Shown here one piece after another: positions 44,849-53,228 of a stretch of DNA of 64,000 bases. The stretch lies in contig CALALX010000093.1 in NCBI GenBank assembly GCA_937925635.1, forward strand, positions 26,657 to 90,656. Direction: 5' to 3'. Origin of the DNA: an uncultured Caulobacter sp. Lineage in GTDB: Bacteria > Pseudomonadota > Alphaproteobacteria > Caulobacterales > Caulobacteraceae. The translations under genes and the position numbers were made by a program. Within the stretch, counting starts at the first letter, position 1. Each line of letters starts with the position of its first letter. The notes under the pieces were generated by a model. It did not search any database. It worked only from the letters and a program-made list of their open reading frames with translations, and was not told where the DNA came from.

Positions 44849-45279
44849 TGCGGGCCGGGATCGTCCCGCCGCTCCTCGCCGCAAGCCTGCTGACCGCGGG
44901 CCCGGCGGCGGCGCAGCTGCAGCTGCGCGACGGGCGGGTCTGCCACGACCTGGTCGTGGTCGGCGAGGTGAAGGCCTATGGCGAATTCCTGAGCTACTAC
45001 GAAATGGATCCGACGCCGGACGAGACCGCCCTCTATGTGGGCGGACGGCGCCAGATGACGGTCCGGGTCGAGCGCGTGCTCGACGGCCGGCCGCTGCCGC
45101 GCATGATCGAAGTGCGCGCCCTGATGGCCTCGGCCTACCGCCTGCCGGTGACGATGGTGCTCTATCTGCAGCGCGAAGCGCGCGGCACATACTGGGCGGC
45201 TGACTGGACGGTCGTGAAGCCGGACTCCCGCGGTCGCGTCGCGACGCCGGACCGGCCGCCGCCGCGCTGCGAGCGCTAG
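44848..45279 (+). CDS. Secreted protein of unknown function
   Basis: Protein of 143 residues with signal peptide MRAGIVPPLLAASLLTAGPAAA. The mature protein has two cysteines (CHDLVVVGEV and the C-terminal RCER) that may pair. It is translationally coupled to the preceding lipoprotein gene and its end overlaps the FAD-dehydrogenase gene on the other strand by four bases. No family recognised. Confidence 0.7.
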   Translation: MRAGIVPPLLAASLLTAGPAAAQLQLRDGRVCHDLVVVGEVKAYGEFLSYYEMDPTPDETALYVGGRRQMTVRVERVLDGRPLPRMIEVRALMASAYRLPVTMVLYLQREARGTYWAADWTVVKPDSRGRVATPDRPPPRCER

Positions 45280-46685
45280 AACAGCACCCGCGGATTCATG
45301 ATCCGCTTCGGATCGAGCGCGGACCGGATGGCGCGCAGGGCCTCGACCTCGACGCCGGACTTGTAGCGCAGGGCGTCGGCGGTCTTGGCGGCGCCCAGGC
45401 CATGCTCGGCGCTGATCGAGCCGTCCATGCTGGCGACGATGTCGTGGACGATCCTTGACCCTTCGTCGCGCCGGGCGTTGTGCGCCTCGTCCGAGCCGCC
45501 CTCGGCCCGCAGCACGTCGTAGTGGACATTGCCGTCGCCGACATGGCCGAAGGCGACGATGCGCAGGGTCGGGTCCAGCGTCATCACCGCCGCCGACGCG
45601 CGGTCGATGAAGTCGGCGATGCGCGAGACCGGGATGGAGACATCGTGCTTCCAGGCCGCGCCCTCGGCCTTCTGGCCGCCGGACTGGTTCTCGCGCACGG
45701 CCCAGAACGCCTTCGCCTGGGTCTCCGTCTGGGCGATGGCCGCGTCCTGGATCAGGCCGTCCTCCAGCGCAGAGCCGAGCAGCCGCTCCATCGCGCCCTC
45801 GGCTGCGCCGGGCTCGCCGCTGGCGGTCTCGACCAGCACGTACCAGGGATGCTCGGCCTCAAGCGGCTCGCGCAGGCCGGGGATGTTGCGTATGGCGAAG
45901 CCGACGCCGAGGCGCCCCATCAGCTCGAAGGCCTCGACGGCCCCGCCGGTCTCCTCCTTGGCGCGGGCGAGCAGCTTGATGGCGTCGTGCGGGCTCCTCA
46001 GTCCGACGACGGCGGTGGCCCGGGACGGTAGCATCGGAAACAGCTTCAGGCTGGCGGCGGTGATCACGCCCAGCGTGCCCTCGGCGCCGATCAGCAGCTG
46101 CTTGAGGTCGTAGCCGGTGTTGTCCTTGCGCAGCCGCTTGAGGCCATTCCAGATCTCGCCGTTCGGCAGCACGGCCTCGAGGCCCAGCACCAGATTGCGG
46201 GTCGTGCCGTAACGCAGCACCTGGGTGCCGCCGGCGTTGGTCGAGATCACCCCGCCCACGGTCGCCGAGCCCTCCGACGCCAGACCCAGCGGGAAACGGC
46301 GCGAAATCGCGGCGGCGGCTTCGTGCACGGCGGCCAGCGTCACCCCGGCCTCGGCGACGATGACGTCGTCGAAGCCGTCGATGTCGCGGATGGCGCGCAG
46401 CCGCTCGGTCGACAGCAGGATCTCGCCCTGCGGGATCTGGCCGCTGACGAGGCCGGTGTTGCCGCCCTGCGGCGTGATCGCGGTCCCGCTCTCGGCGCAG
46501 ATGCCGACCACGGCGGCGACCTCGGCGGTCGATTTCGGCAGCGCCAGCAGCGGCGTCGTCCCGGTCCAGCGTCCGCGCCACTCGACCAGCTTGGGCGCGA
46601 TGCGCTCGGGATCCTGGCTCCAGCCGCCCTCGCCGAGCACGGCCTTCAGGCGGGAGATGACGTCGGCGGGGACGGAGATGGTCAT
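45276..46685 (-). CDS. FAD-binding oxidoreductase (GlcD / D-2-hydroxyglutarate dehydrogenase-like)
   Basis: VAO-type flavoprotein of 469 residues that should oxidise a D-2-hydroxy acid. The FAD domain has PQGGNTGLVSGQIPQGEILLS and GGVISTNAGGTQVLRYGTTRNLVLGLEAVLPNG; the C-terminal substrate domain has GHVGDGNVHYDVL with a metal-binding His pair and SAEHGLGAAK. Sequence style is nearest to bacterial D-2-hydroxyglutarate dehydrogenase, but D-lactate or glycolate oxidation cannot be excluded. The gene stands 31 bases downstream of the Sua5 gene. Confidence 0.88.
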   Translation of the reverse strand: MTISVPADVISRLKAVLGEGGWSQDPERIAPKLVEWRGRWTGTTPLLALPKSTAEVAAVVGICAESGTAITPQGGNTGLVSGQIPQGEILLSTERLRAIRDIDGFDDVIVAEAGVTLAAVHEAAAAISRRFPLGLASEGSATVGGVISTNAGGTQVLRYGTTRNLVLGLEAVLPNGEIWNGLKRLRKDNTGYDLKQLLIGAEGTLGVITAASLKLFPMLPSRATAVVGLRSPHDAIKLLARAKEETGGAVEAFELMGRLGVGFAIRNIPGLREPLEAEHPWYVLVETASGEPGAAEGAMERLLGSALEDGLIQDAAIAQTETQAKAFWAVRENQSGGQKAEGAAWKHDVSIPVSRIADFIDRASAAVMTLDPTLRIVAFGHVGDGNVHYDVLRAEGGSDEAHNARRDEGSRIVHDIVASMDGSISAEHGLGAAKTADALRYKSGVEVEALRAIRSALDPKRIMNPRVLF

Positions 46686-46716
46686 GGCCTGATCCTATCT
46701 CGTTCGCCGCCCGTCG

Positions 46717-47691
46717 TCAGCCGACGTGGCCAGCCGCCCGGCGCAGCCGGTCGTTGATGGCCTCGCCCAGGCCGTCGTCGGGAATCGGCGCGACGACGAT
46801 CGCCGACGGCTTCGTTCGGTCCGCCGCCCGCAGCATCGCGAACAGATTGGCCGCGGCCTCGGCGAGGTCGCGCGTGGGACTGAGGTTGAATGGGCTGTCC
46901 GACGGGCCGAAGGCGAGGAAGGCCTCGCCGGGCGCGGCGGAAGTCTCGTTGACCCGCACCGGCGCGTCCGGCGCATAGTGCAGGGCCAGCCGGCCGGGGG
47001 AGCGCTTCGCGTCCGCCTCCGCCTCCGCCAGCGGACCGATCAGCGCCTCGATCTCGGCGCGAGTGACAGAGCCGGGGCGCAGCAGTCGCGCGGGCTCGCC
47101 GGGCAGCAGGGCGACGACCGTCGACTCCAGCCCGACGGCGCAGGGGCCGCCGTCCAGTGAAGCCGCCGCCCGGTCGCCGGTCTCCTCCATGGCGTCGGCG
47201 TAGCGGGTCGGGCTCGGACGCCCCGAACGGTTGGCCGAGGGCGCCACGACCGGACCGCCGAACGCCGCCAGCAGGGCGCGCGACAGCGGATGGCCGGGCA
47301 CGCGAACGGCCACCGTGTCGAGCCCCGCCCGGGCCAGATCGCAGACCGCCGCGGCGTCGGCGACTGGCGCCACGAGCGTCAGCGGTCCGGGCCAGAAGGC
47401 CGCCGCCAGCGCCTGGGCCCGATCGTCCAGCACCGCGATACGTCCGGCGGCCTCGGCGCTGTCGACATGCGCGATCAGGGGATTGAAGCTCGGCCGGCCC
47501 TTGGCCTCGTAGACCGCCGCCACGGCGCGAGGGTTCGCCGCGTCGGCCGCGAGGCCATACACGGTCTCGGTCGGCAGGATGACCAGGCCGCCGGCGCGCA
47601 GGGCCTGAGCGGCGCGCGCTACCGCGAGCGCTTCGCCGTCAGGTTGATGTTCACCGTCACCGTTCCCGGCACGACCTCGGTCGTCTTCCAA
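46717..47691 (-). CDS. L-threonylcarbamoyladenylate synthase (Sua5 type)
   Basis: Makes threonylcarbamoyl-AMP for the t6A37 modification of tRNAs. The YrdC domain shows LPTETVYGLAADA, YEAKGRPSFNPLIAHV and PSANRSGRPSPT; a C-terminal Sua5 domain follows (SPGRLALHYAPDAPVRV onward), giving 324 residues. The only in-frame ATG before the domain is at 47691, which puts the first 73 bases inside the 3' end of the upstream YceI gene. That gives 39 residues before LPTETVYGL, longer than usual. Translation start could be non-canonical. Confidence 0.92.
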   Translation of the reverse strand: MEDDRGRAGNGDGEHQPDGEALAVARAAQALRAGGLVILPTETVYGLAADAANPRAVAAVYEAKGRPSFNPLIAHVDSAEAAGRIAVLDDRAQALAAAFWPGPLTLVAPVADAAAVCDLARAGLDTVAVRVPGHPLSRALLAAFGGPVVAPSANRSGRPSPTRYADAMEETGDRAAASLDGGPCAVGLESTVVALLPGEPARLLRPGSVTRAEIEALIGPLAEAEADAKRSPGRLALHYAPDAPVRVNETSAAPGEAFLAFGPSDSPFNLSPTRDLAEAAANLFAMLRAADRTKPSAIVVAPIPDDGLGEAINDRLRRAAGHVG

Positions 47692-48185
47692 TCGCCCTGT
47701 CCCACGCCGAACGCCAGACGGTTGATCCCCACGCTGGAGGTCATCCTCGCCGTATCGCCGGTGATGACGAGCGTGAAGGGCAGGGTCAACGGCTTCGTGA
47801 CCCCGCGCACCGTCAGGGCTCCCGTCGCCAGGTACTTTCCGCCGCCGAGCGCCTTGAACGACGTGGCGGCGAACGTCGCCTTGGGGAAGGCGCGAGCGCT
47901 GAACCAGTCGGGCTCCAGCAGGGCCTGGTCGCGGGTGGCGTCGCCCGTCTCCGCCGATCCCATGTCGAAGGTCGCCGTCACCGACGAACCCGCCAGGTTG
48001 GCGGGGTCGAAGCGGATGGCGGCGTTCCAGCCGCGGAACTGGCCGGTGAACGCGCCGCCGTCGAAACTGGAGGCGAAGGTCACCTTCGAGGCCGCCCGAT
48101 CGACGGTCCAGGCCGGCGCCGGGGCCGCGAGGGCGGGTCCCGCGAGCGCGGCGGCGACGGCCAGGGCGGGGAGGAAGGTCTTCAC
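47619..48185 (-). CDS. YceI family periplasmic protein
   Basis: Lipocalin-like exported protein of 188 residues, with signal peptide (starts VKTFLPALAVAAALAGPALAA from a GTG) and the YceI pattern WTVDRAASKVTFASSFDGGAFTGQF, FPKATFAATSF, GALTVRGVTKPLTLPFTL. YceI proteins bind polyisoprenoids. Its GTG overlaps the stop of the cytochrome b561 gene as GTGA, an association seen widely. Its last 73 bases are shared with the Sua5 reading frame. Confidence 0.92.
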   Translation of the reverse strand: MKTFLPALAVAAALAGPALAAPAPAWTVDRAASKVTFASSFDGGAFTGQFRGWNAAIRFDPANLAGSSVTATFDMGSAETGDATRDQALLEPDWFSARAFPKATFAATSFKALGGGKYLATGALTVRGVTKPLTLPFTLVITGDTARMTSSVGINRLAFGVGQGDWKTTEVVPGTVTVNINLTAKRSR

Positions 48186-48766
48186 ACCGCGTCCTTGCGG
48201 GCCAGGAACGGGATCATCCGGGCCAGGTCATTGTGCTTGTCGATGAACTGGTGCTTCAGCGCGCCCAGGATGTGCAGGGGGATCAGGCCATAGATGATGA
48301 CCTTGGCGGCCAGCTTGTGCACCGTTTCGAACTGCTCATGGATGTCGTGCCGAGGCTCGGCGGCCATCTCGTACAGCCACGGGATCGCCGGCCAGTCGAA
48401 CAGGCCGAACATGTTGATCGGGTACTGGATGATCAGGGCGCTGGCCGACACCATCGCCCAGCCGGTCAGCGGGATGAGCAGCAGCAGCAGGTAGAAGCCG
48501 ATGTGGACGGCCTTGGCCAGGTTCCGTTCCCACGGCTTGAGGCCGGGATTCAGCGGCGGCGCCGGACGGACGCGGCGCCAGGCCAGTCGCGCCAGCGTCA
48601 GCAGCAGGACGAGGATGCCCAACGGCTTGTGCAGTTGCAGCGGGACCATCTTGGCCGTCCCGCGCAGATCCTCGGCCTCCCAGCCGAGCAGTACGATCCA
48701 GACGAGCAGGGCGGCGATCAGCCAGTGCAGGATGATGGCGACGGTCGAGTAGCGGGCCTGGGTCAT
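48182..48766 (-). CDS. Cytochrome b561 family protein
   Basis: Four-helix di-haem membrane cytochrome of 194 residues, moving electrons from quinol across the inner membrane. The haem-ligand histidines lie in ILHWLIAALLV (helix 1), LQLHKPLGILVLLL (helix 2), FEAVHKLAAKVIIYGLIPLHILGALKHQF-like segments at the C-terminal end (FETVHKLA and LIPLHILGALKH). GGAG precedes the ATG. Two YceI genes flank it on the same strand, so all three probably act together in the envelope, possibly against superoxide or for isoprenoid-quinone chemistry. Confidence 0.92.
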   Translation of the reverse strand: MTQARYSTVAIILHWLIAALLVWIVLLGWEAEDLRGTAKMVPLQLHKPLGILVLLLTLARLAWRRVRPAPPLNPGLKPWERNLAKAVHIGFYLLLLLIPLTGWAMVSASALIIQYPINMFGLFDWPAIPWLYEMAAEPRHDIHEQFETVHKLAAKVIIYGLIPLHILGALKHQFIDKHNDLARMIPFLARKDAV

Positions 48767-48788
48767 GGGTGCTCCGAGAGGTTCCCGA

Positions 48789-49397
48789 TCATTTCTTCAC
48801 GAACTCTAGCTCGAGGATCAACTCCACATCGTCGCCGACGAACCCGAGCGGCGGTCGAAGCAGGTGGTCGATCCCGAAATCCGAGCGCCGGATCGCGCCG
48901 CGCGCCGAGAAGCCGGATCGTCGTCCGAAGATGCCCGCGTCATAGCCGTTCCAGGTCACGTCGAAGGTCACGGGCCTGGTGACGCCGTGCAGGGTCAGAT
49001 CGCCGGCCATGGTCCCGCGCCCGCCCTCGCCGGGCTGAATCGAAGTCGAGACGAAGGTGGCGGTCGGAAAACGGTCGACCTGCAGAAAGGCCCTGGCCAG
49101 GCCTGGATCATCCTTGGGCAGGCCGGAATCGAAGGACGCGGGATCGACGGCGGCCCGCACCTCGGCGGCTTGTGGAGCGGCGGGGTCCCACTGGTAGCTC
49201 GCCTCGGTCACCCGGAAGCGGACGGTGAAGTTGGAGAAGCCGCCGTGCTTCACCCGCGCGATCAGGCTGGCGTGCTGGGGATCAAGGACGTAGGTCCCGG
49301 CCGGCATCCTGTCCGGCTCGATCGAGGGCGCGGCCGAGGCGACCGGCGCGAGGGCCATGACCATCAAAGCCAATCCTGCGATGAGCGGACGGTTCAT
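48789..49397 (-). CDS. YceI family periplasmic protein (second copy)
   Basis: Exported protein of 202 residues with signal peptide MNRPLIAGLALMVMALAPVASA. YceI core: GTYVLDPQHASLIARVKHGGFSNFTVRF, FPTATFVSTSIQPG, GDLTLHGVTRPVTFDVTWNG, RSDFGIDHLLR. AAGGGA precedes the ATG at 49397. It is the first gene of the YceI-b561-YceI-Sua5 unit. The two YceI copies are clearly different in sequence, so they may bind different lipids. Confidence 0.92.
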   Translation of the reverse strand: MNRPLIAGLALMVMALAPVASAAPSIEPDRMPAGTYVLDPQHASLIARVKHGGFSNFTVRFRVTEASYQWDPAAPQAAEVRAAVDPASFDSGLPKDDPGLARAFLQVDRFPTATFVSTSIQPGEGGRGTMAGDLTLHGVTRPVTFDVTWNGYDAGIFGRRSGFSARGAIRRSDFGIDHLLRPPLGFVGDDVELILELEFVKK

Positions 49398-49636
49398 GCG
49401 GTCCCTTCTGTCATGTGGCCTGTTACAGACATAGGCCGATCTCAGGGCGACGAAAGGGCTTTTCCGAATTCCCATCGGCCCGCGACGCGCCGACCCGGGC
49501 GGCGGACGACTCGCGGCCCGACGGGCGCCGGCGCTAGACACCTTGAAGCCCTCGTCGCGGCAAGGCTTGGATGAAATCAGGGCTTTGGCGCGGGTGGCCA
49601 CAGGCTCTAGAACGCCATCGCCGCAGGAGACGCACC

Positions 49637-51313
49637 ATGACCTACCGCCCGCCGCTTCGCGACCTCGCCGCCGCCCTCGGGGCCGCGGGCTACGATCGGC
49701 TGGCGGCGGTGTTCCCGGACGCCGACAGCGAGACCGCAGCCGCGATTCTGGAAGCCGCGGGGGACTTCGCCGCCGGCGTCGTCGCACCGCTGAACCGCCA
49801 GGGCGACCTGCGAGGGGCGACCTATGCCAACGGCGTGGTGACCGCCGCCCCCGGTTTCGCCGACGCCTATCGCCAGTTCGCGGCCGGCGGCTGGAATAGC
49901 CTGTCGGCCGAGCCGGAATTCGGCGGCCAGGGCCTGCCCAAGACGCTGGAGATCGGCGTCTTCGAAATGATCCAGGCCGCCAGCCTCGCCTTCGGGCTCT
50001 GCCCGATGCTGACCCAGGGCGCCATCGAGGCGCTGGCGGCCCACGGCACGGACCGCCAGAAGGCGCTCTATCTGCCCCGGCTGGTCAGCGGCGAATGGAC
50101 CGGCACCATGAACCTGACCGAGCCGCAGGCCGGTTCGGACCTCGCCGCCCTGGCCACCCGCGCCGAGCCGGACGGCGAGGGCGGCTGGCGCCTGACCGGC
50201 CAGAAGATCTTCATCACCTGGGGCGACCACGACGCGGCGGACAACATCGTCCACCTGGTCCTCGCCCGCCTGCCGGACGCGCCGGAGGGCAGCCGCGGCA
50301 TCTCGCTGTTCCTGGCCCCCAAGGTGCTGGTCGGCGAGGACGGCGCGCTCGGCCGTCGCAATGACGTGCGCCCGGTCAGCATCGAGCACAAGCTGGGCAT
50401 CCACGCTTCACCGACCTGCGTGATGGCCTTCGAGGGCGCGCGGGCCGAGCTGGTCGGCGCGCCGCATCAGGGCCTGGCGGCCATGTTCACGATGATGAAC
50501 GCCGCCCGCCTGCAGGTCGGGACCCAGGGCGTGGGTATCGCCGAGCGGGCGTACCAGCAGGCGCTGACCTTCGCGAAGGAGCGCAAGCAGGGTCGCTCCG
50601 CCTGGACCGGCCAGAGCCATGCGCCGATTTTCGATCACCCCGACGTTCGTCGCACCCTGGTGCTCATGAAGGCCAAGACCCAGGCGGCGCGGGCCATCTG
50701 CCTGTCGACCGCCGTCGCCGCCGACCTCGCCCGCCACGCCGGTACGCCCGAGGCGCGGGACTCGGCGAAGCTGCGCGAGGAGCTGTTGACCCCGATCGCC
50801 AAGGGCTGGTCGACCGACGTGGGCGTCGAGGCCGCTTCGCTGGGGCTGCAGATCCATGGCGGCATGGGCTTCATCGAGGAGACCGGCGCGGCCCAGCACT
50901 ATCGCGACTCCCGCATCCTGCCGATCTATGAGGGGACCAACGGCATCCAGGCGATCGACCTGGTCGGCCGCAAGCTGTCGATGGCCGGCGGCGCGGCGAT
51001 GACCGCGCTGATCGCCGAGATGCGCGGCGACGCGGGCGAAGAGGCGCGATTGCTGGCCGGAGTCGAGGCGGTGGAGCGCGCCGCGGCCTGGCTGGCCGAC
51101 CGGAAAGGCGGACCGGACGCCCTGGCCGGCGCGACCAGCTTCCTCAAGCTGTGCGGCGACGTGGTCGGCGGCTGGATGCTGCTAAAGATGGCGCGGGCGG
51201 ACGAGGCCTACAGGCCGCTGTGGACCTTCTACGCCGAGCAGGTGCTGACCGGCGCGCCGGGGCTCGTCCCGGCGGTGACCCAGGGCGCGGCGGCGCTGGA
51301 CGTGGAGCTCTAG
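49637..51313 (+). CDS. Acyl-CoA dehydrogenase, long DmdC/AidB-like type
   Basis: FAD-dependent dehydrogenase of 558 residues, longer than common acyl-CoA dehydrogenases and with the extra C-terminal helical domain of the DmdC/FadE-like group. Motifs: MNLTEPQAGSDLAALATRAEPDG, GQKIFITWGDHDAADNIVHLVLAR, SIEHKLGIHASPTCVMAF, and the catalytic Glu in ILPIYEGTNGIQAIDLVGRK. GCAGGAG before the ATG at 49637. No PsrA-type site is seen upstream, unlike the other acyl-CoA dehydrogenase at 17471. Its acyl substrate cannot be set; DmdC itself acts on methylmercaptopropionyl-CoA. Confidence 0.92.
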   Translation: MTYRPPLRDLAAALGAAGYDRLAAVFPDADSETAAAILEAAGDFAAGVVAPLNRQGDLRGATYANGVVTAAPGFADAYRQFAAGGWNSLSAEPEFGGQGLPKTLEIGVFEMIQAASLAFGLCPMLTQGAIEALAAHGTDRQKALYLPRLVSGEWTGTMNLTEPQAGSDLAALATRAEPDGEGGWRLTGQKIFITWGDHDAADNIVHLVLARLPDAPEGSRGISLFLAPKVLVGEDGALGRRNDVRPVSIEHKLGIHASPTCVMAFEGARAELVGAPHQGLAAMFTMMNAARLQVGTQGVGIAERAYQQALTFAKERKQGRSAWTGQSHAPIFDHPDVRRTLVLMKAKTQAARAICLSTAVAADLARHAGTPEARDSAKLREELLTPIAKGWSTDVGVEAASLGLQIHGGMGFIEETGAAQHYRDSRILPIYEGTNGIQAIDLVGRKLSMAGGAAMTALIAEMRGDAGEEARLLAGVEAVERAAAWLADRKGGPDALAGATSFLKLCGDVVGGWMLLKMARADEAYRPLWTFYAEQVLTGAPGLVPAVTQGAAALDVEL

Positions 51314-51327
51314 CTTCTCGCCCTTCT

Positions 51328-51503
51328 TTCCTCTCCCGTTTTGGGAGAGGGGGACCACCCGGAGGGAGGTGGAGCGGGATGCGCGGCGGTCGGACAGCCG
51401 GGCGCCGCGTTCGGCTTCATCCAGGTCTCGCCAAGCCCTTCGCTGTCCGTGCATCCCTCTCCACCATGCTCCGCATGGTCCCCCTCTCCCAGTGGGGGAG
51501 GAA
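51328..51503. mobile_element. Gene-less inverted-repeat element related to DUF559 element
   Basis: Arms 51328-51381 and 51452-51503 are inverted. Each reads TTCCTC-CCC, TGGGAGAGGGGGACC, CGGAG, GGTGGAG-GGGATG towards the centre. This is the same two-hairpin layout as the arms around the DUF559 gene at 24008-24529. The 70 bases between them contain no DUF559 remnant I can see. It looks like a non-autonomous or decayed form of that element. Confidence 0.55.
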
Positions 51504-51887
51504 GAAAATGGGGGGATAGATCGCATTCGATCCACCCCCCCTTTGCCCTCCCGCATCCTCTGCGGGTTCCATCGCACGGGGAGGGCGCTCAGGCCGGCGA
51601 CCTTGGCGGCGGCGGGATGGAGGTCGAGCGGGGACAGGCGTGAGGGGGTTACTCACGCGGTCCGGGGAAGCCATGCCAGGCTCCCGCCCGTCGGAGGCGC
51701 TCCGGCTAAGCCCGAATACGGCTGCCGAGCGGAAGCTTCCGGATAACGACCTTCGCGGAGCGTCACGGCCTTTCCCACTCTTGCACCTTGCACACACAGA
51801 CATCCGGGCAAGACCGGAGCGCTCCGCACCACCTCCCCACCTTCACAGGCAAACCTCGTGAAGCGGCGAAGCCGTGCGCACGAAAAA

Positions 51888-51909
51888 GGGCCGGCGTCTC
51901 CGCCGGCCC
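51888..51909 (-). terminator. Rho-independent terminator of peroxiredoxin gene
   Basis: GGGCCGGCG and CGCCGGCCC form a perfect 9-bp stem with loop TCTC, 26 bases after the stop. On the minus strand the stem is followed by TTTTTC. Confidence 0.88.
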
Positions 51910-51934
51910 CTTACGTCTTCCGATGTCGCCAGCC

Positions 51935-52417
51935 CTACAGCTGCGCCAGCATGTAGTCCGCGGACGAGACCTTGAACTCGCCGCCGGCCTCGACGTTCAG
52001 GGTGTCGACGACGCCGTCCTTGACGATCATCGAGTAGCGCTGGCTGCGCGTGCCCATGCCGAACTTGCTGCCGTCCATCTCCAGGCCCAGCGCCTTGGTG
52101 AAGTCGCCGTTGCCGTCGGCCAGCATGATGATGTCGTCGCCAACGCCCTGATCGGCGCCCCAGGCCTTCATCACGAAGACGTCGTTGACCGAGACGCAGG
52201 CGATGGCGTCGACGCCCTTGGCCCGCAGGTCGGCCGCGTGCTCCTTGAAGCCCGGCAGGTGCTTGGCCGAGCAGGTCGGGGTGAAGGCGCCCGGGACGGC
52301 GAGCAGGGCGACCGTCTTGCCCTTGAACAGCTCGTCGGAGGTGATCGGGCGGGGGCCTTCCGGGCCGCTCGTCATGAAGGTCGCGTCGGGCAGCTTGTCG
52401 CCGGCCTTGATGGTCAT
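51935..52417 (-). CDS. Peroxiredoxin (Prx5/AhpE-glutaredoxin-type)
   Basis: Thiol peroxidase of 160 residues reducing hydrogen peroxide and organic peroxides. The peroxidatic cysteine lies in VPGAFTPTCSAKHLPGF (about residue 48), followed by IACVSVNDVFVMKAWG and RYSMIVKDGVVDTLNVE, the Prx5 pattern. A second Cys (IACVSVND) may be the resolving one. GGGAGAG precedes the ATG at 52417. The gene ends in a clear terminator. Confidence 0.93.
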   Translation of the reverse strand: MTIKAGDKLPDATFMTSGPEGPRPITSDELFKGKTVALLAVPGAFTPTCSAKHLPGFKEHAADLRAKGVDAIACVSVNDVFVMKAWGADQGVGDDIIMLADGNGDFTKALGLEMDGSKFGMGTRSQRYSMIVKDGVVDTLNVEAGGEFKVSSADYMLAQL

Positions 52418-52527
52418 GTGATCTCTCCCTGCGGGATAATCCCGTTCGACGATCGAAATAGAGGCAGCGCGCGGTTCCGCCAAGCCGCCGACTTGAATTG
52501 GCCGCCATCGGCGCCAATCATCAGGTC

Positions 52528-53106
52528 ATGAACCAGCCAGCGGATTCAGAGTTCCTCTCCGGCCGCCTGCTGATCGCCATGCCCGGCATCGGCGATCCGC
52601 GCTTCGAGCGGTCGGTCGTCTTTCTCTGCGCCCATGACGAGGAGCACGCCATCGGCCTGGCCGTGAACCGGCCGGTCGGCGGCCTGACGCTCGAGGATCT
52701 GTTCGAGAAGATCGGCGTCGAGCGCCCGATCCGCCGCGTCGCCGACGAGCCGGTGCTGGTCGGCGGCCCGGTGGAGCGCGAGCGCGGCTTCGTGCTGCAC
52801 ACCGACGACTATCTCTGTGACGGGGTCAGCCTGGAGGTCGGCGGCGGTCTGGCCCTGACCACCACCAAGGACGTCCTCCAGGCCCTGACGGGCGAGGCGG
52901 CGCCCCGGAAGGCCTTCCTGGCCCTCGGCTACGCCGGCTGGGGCCCCGGCCAGCTGGAGGCCGAGGTGCGCGAGAGCGTCTGGCTGGTCTGCGATCCGGA
53001 CGAAGCCCTGCTGTTCGGCGACGACCATGAGCACAAGTGGGCCCAGGCGCTGGAGAAGCTCGGCATCAGCCCGGCCATGCTGGCCATGGAGGGGGGGCGG
53101 GCTTGA
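52528..53106 (+). CDS. YqgE/AlgH family protein (UPF0301)
   Basis: Conserved protein of 192 residues with the family features LSGRLLIAMPGIGDPRFERSVVFLCAHDEEHAIGLAVNRP, VLVGGPVERERGFVLHTDDY, FLALGYAGWGPGQLEAEV and WLVCDPDEALLFG. Role is not established; AlgH affects alginate production in Pseudomonas. The ATG at 52528 gives the usual length. It diverges from the peroxiredoxin gene. A class A repeat follows. Confidence 0.93.
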   Translation: MNQPADSEFLSGRLLIAMPGIGDPRFERSVVFLCAHDEEHAIGLAVNRPVGGLTLEDLFEKIGVERPIRRVADEPVLVGGPVERERGFVLHTDDYLCDGVSLEVGGGLALTTTKDVLQALTGEAAPRKAFLALGYAGWGPGQLEAEVRESVWLVCDPDEALLFGDDHEHKWAQALEKLGISPAMLAMEGGRA

Positions 53107-53112
53107 TCACCC

Positions 53113-53222
53113 CCGCTCATCCCGGCGAATGCCGGGACCCAGATCACATGGCGCAGGACTCAGGTCAGGATCCTGACCGATCTTACCCTCATCTGGGTCC
53201 CGCCATTCGGCGGGATGAGCGG
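53113..53222. repeat. Extragenic inverted repeat, class A copy 4
   Basis: Arms 53113-53144 and 53191-53222 are 32 bases each with two mismatches. They contain CCGCTCATCCCG and GCGAATG or its variant, then GGGACCCAGAT. Between them lies the perfect 16-base palindrome GGTCAGGATCCTGACC (53163-53178). It separates convergent yqgE and pdeA. Confidence 0.85.
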
Positions 53223-53228
53223 AGACAT

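Larger units (their letters stand above)
51314..51934. other. 621-base non-coding region rich in palindromes
   Basis: Between the acyl-CoA dehydrogenase gene and the peroxiredoxin gene there is no convincing gene on either strand. The region holds the gene-less inverted-repeat pair at 51328-51503, a further imperfect palindrome GGGGGGATAGATCG/CGATCCACCCCCC near 51511-51540, a GCGTGAG/CTCACGC hairpin near 51639-51659, and the peroxiredoxin terminator. Its right half (51660-51880) shows nothing I can identify. Confidence 0.7.

Noticed and set aside
51382..51451. Possible DUF559 remnant between the arms of the gene-less element
   Set aside because: None of the six frames in the 70 bases shows the LDF, VEVDG or KFRRQ motifs of the family.
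51640..51861. Short plus-strand open frame between the acyl-CoA dehydrogenase and peroxiredoxin genes
   Set aside because: It begins within a palindrome-rich stretch, has no ribosome site, and its sequence shows no domain or signal peptide.
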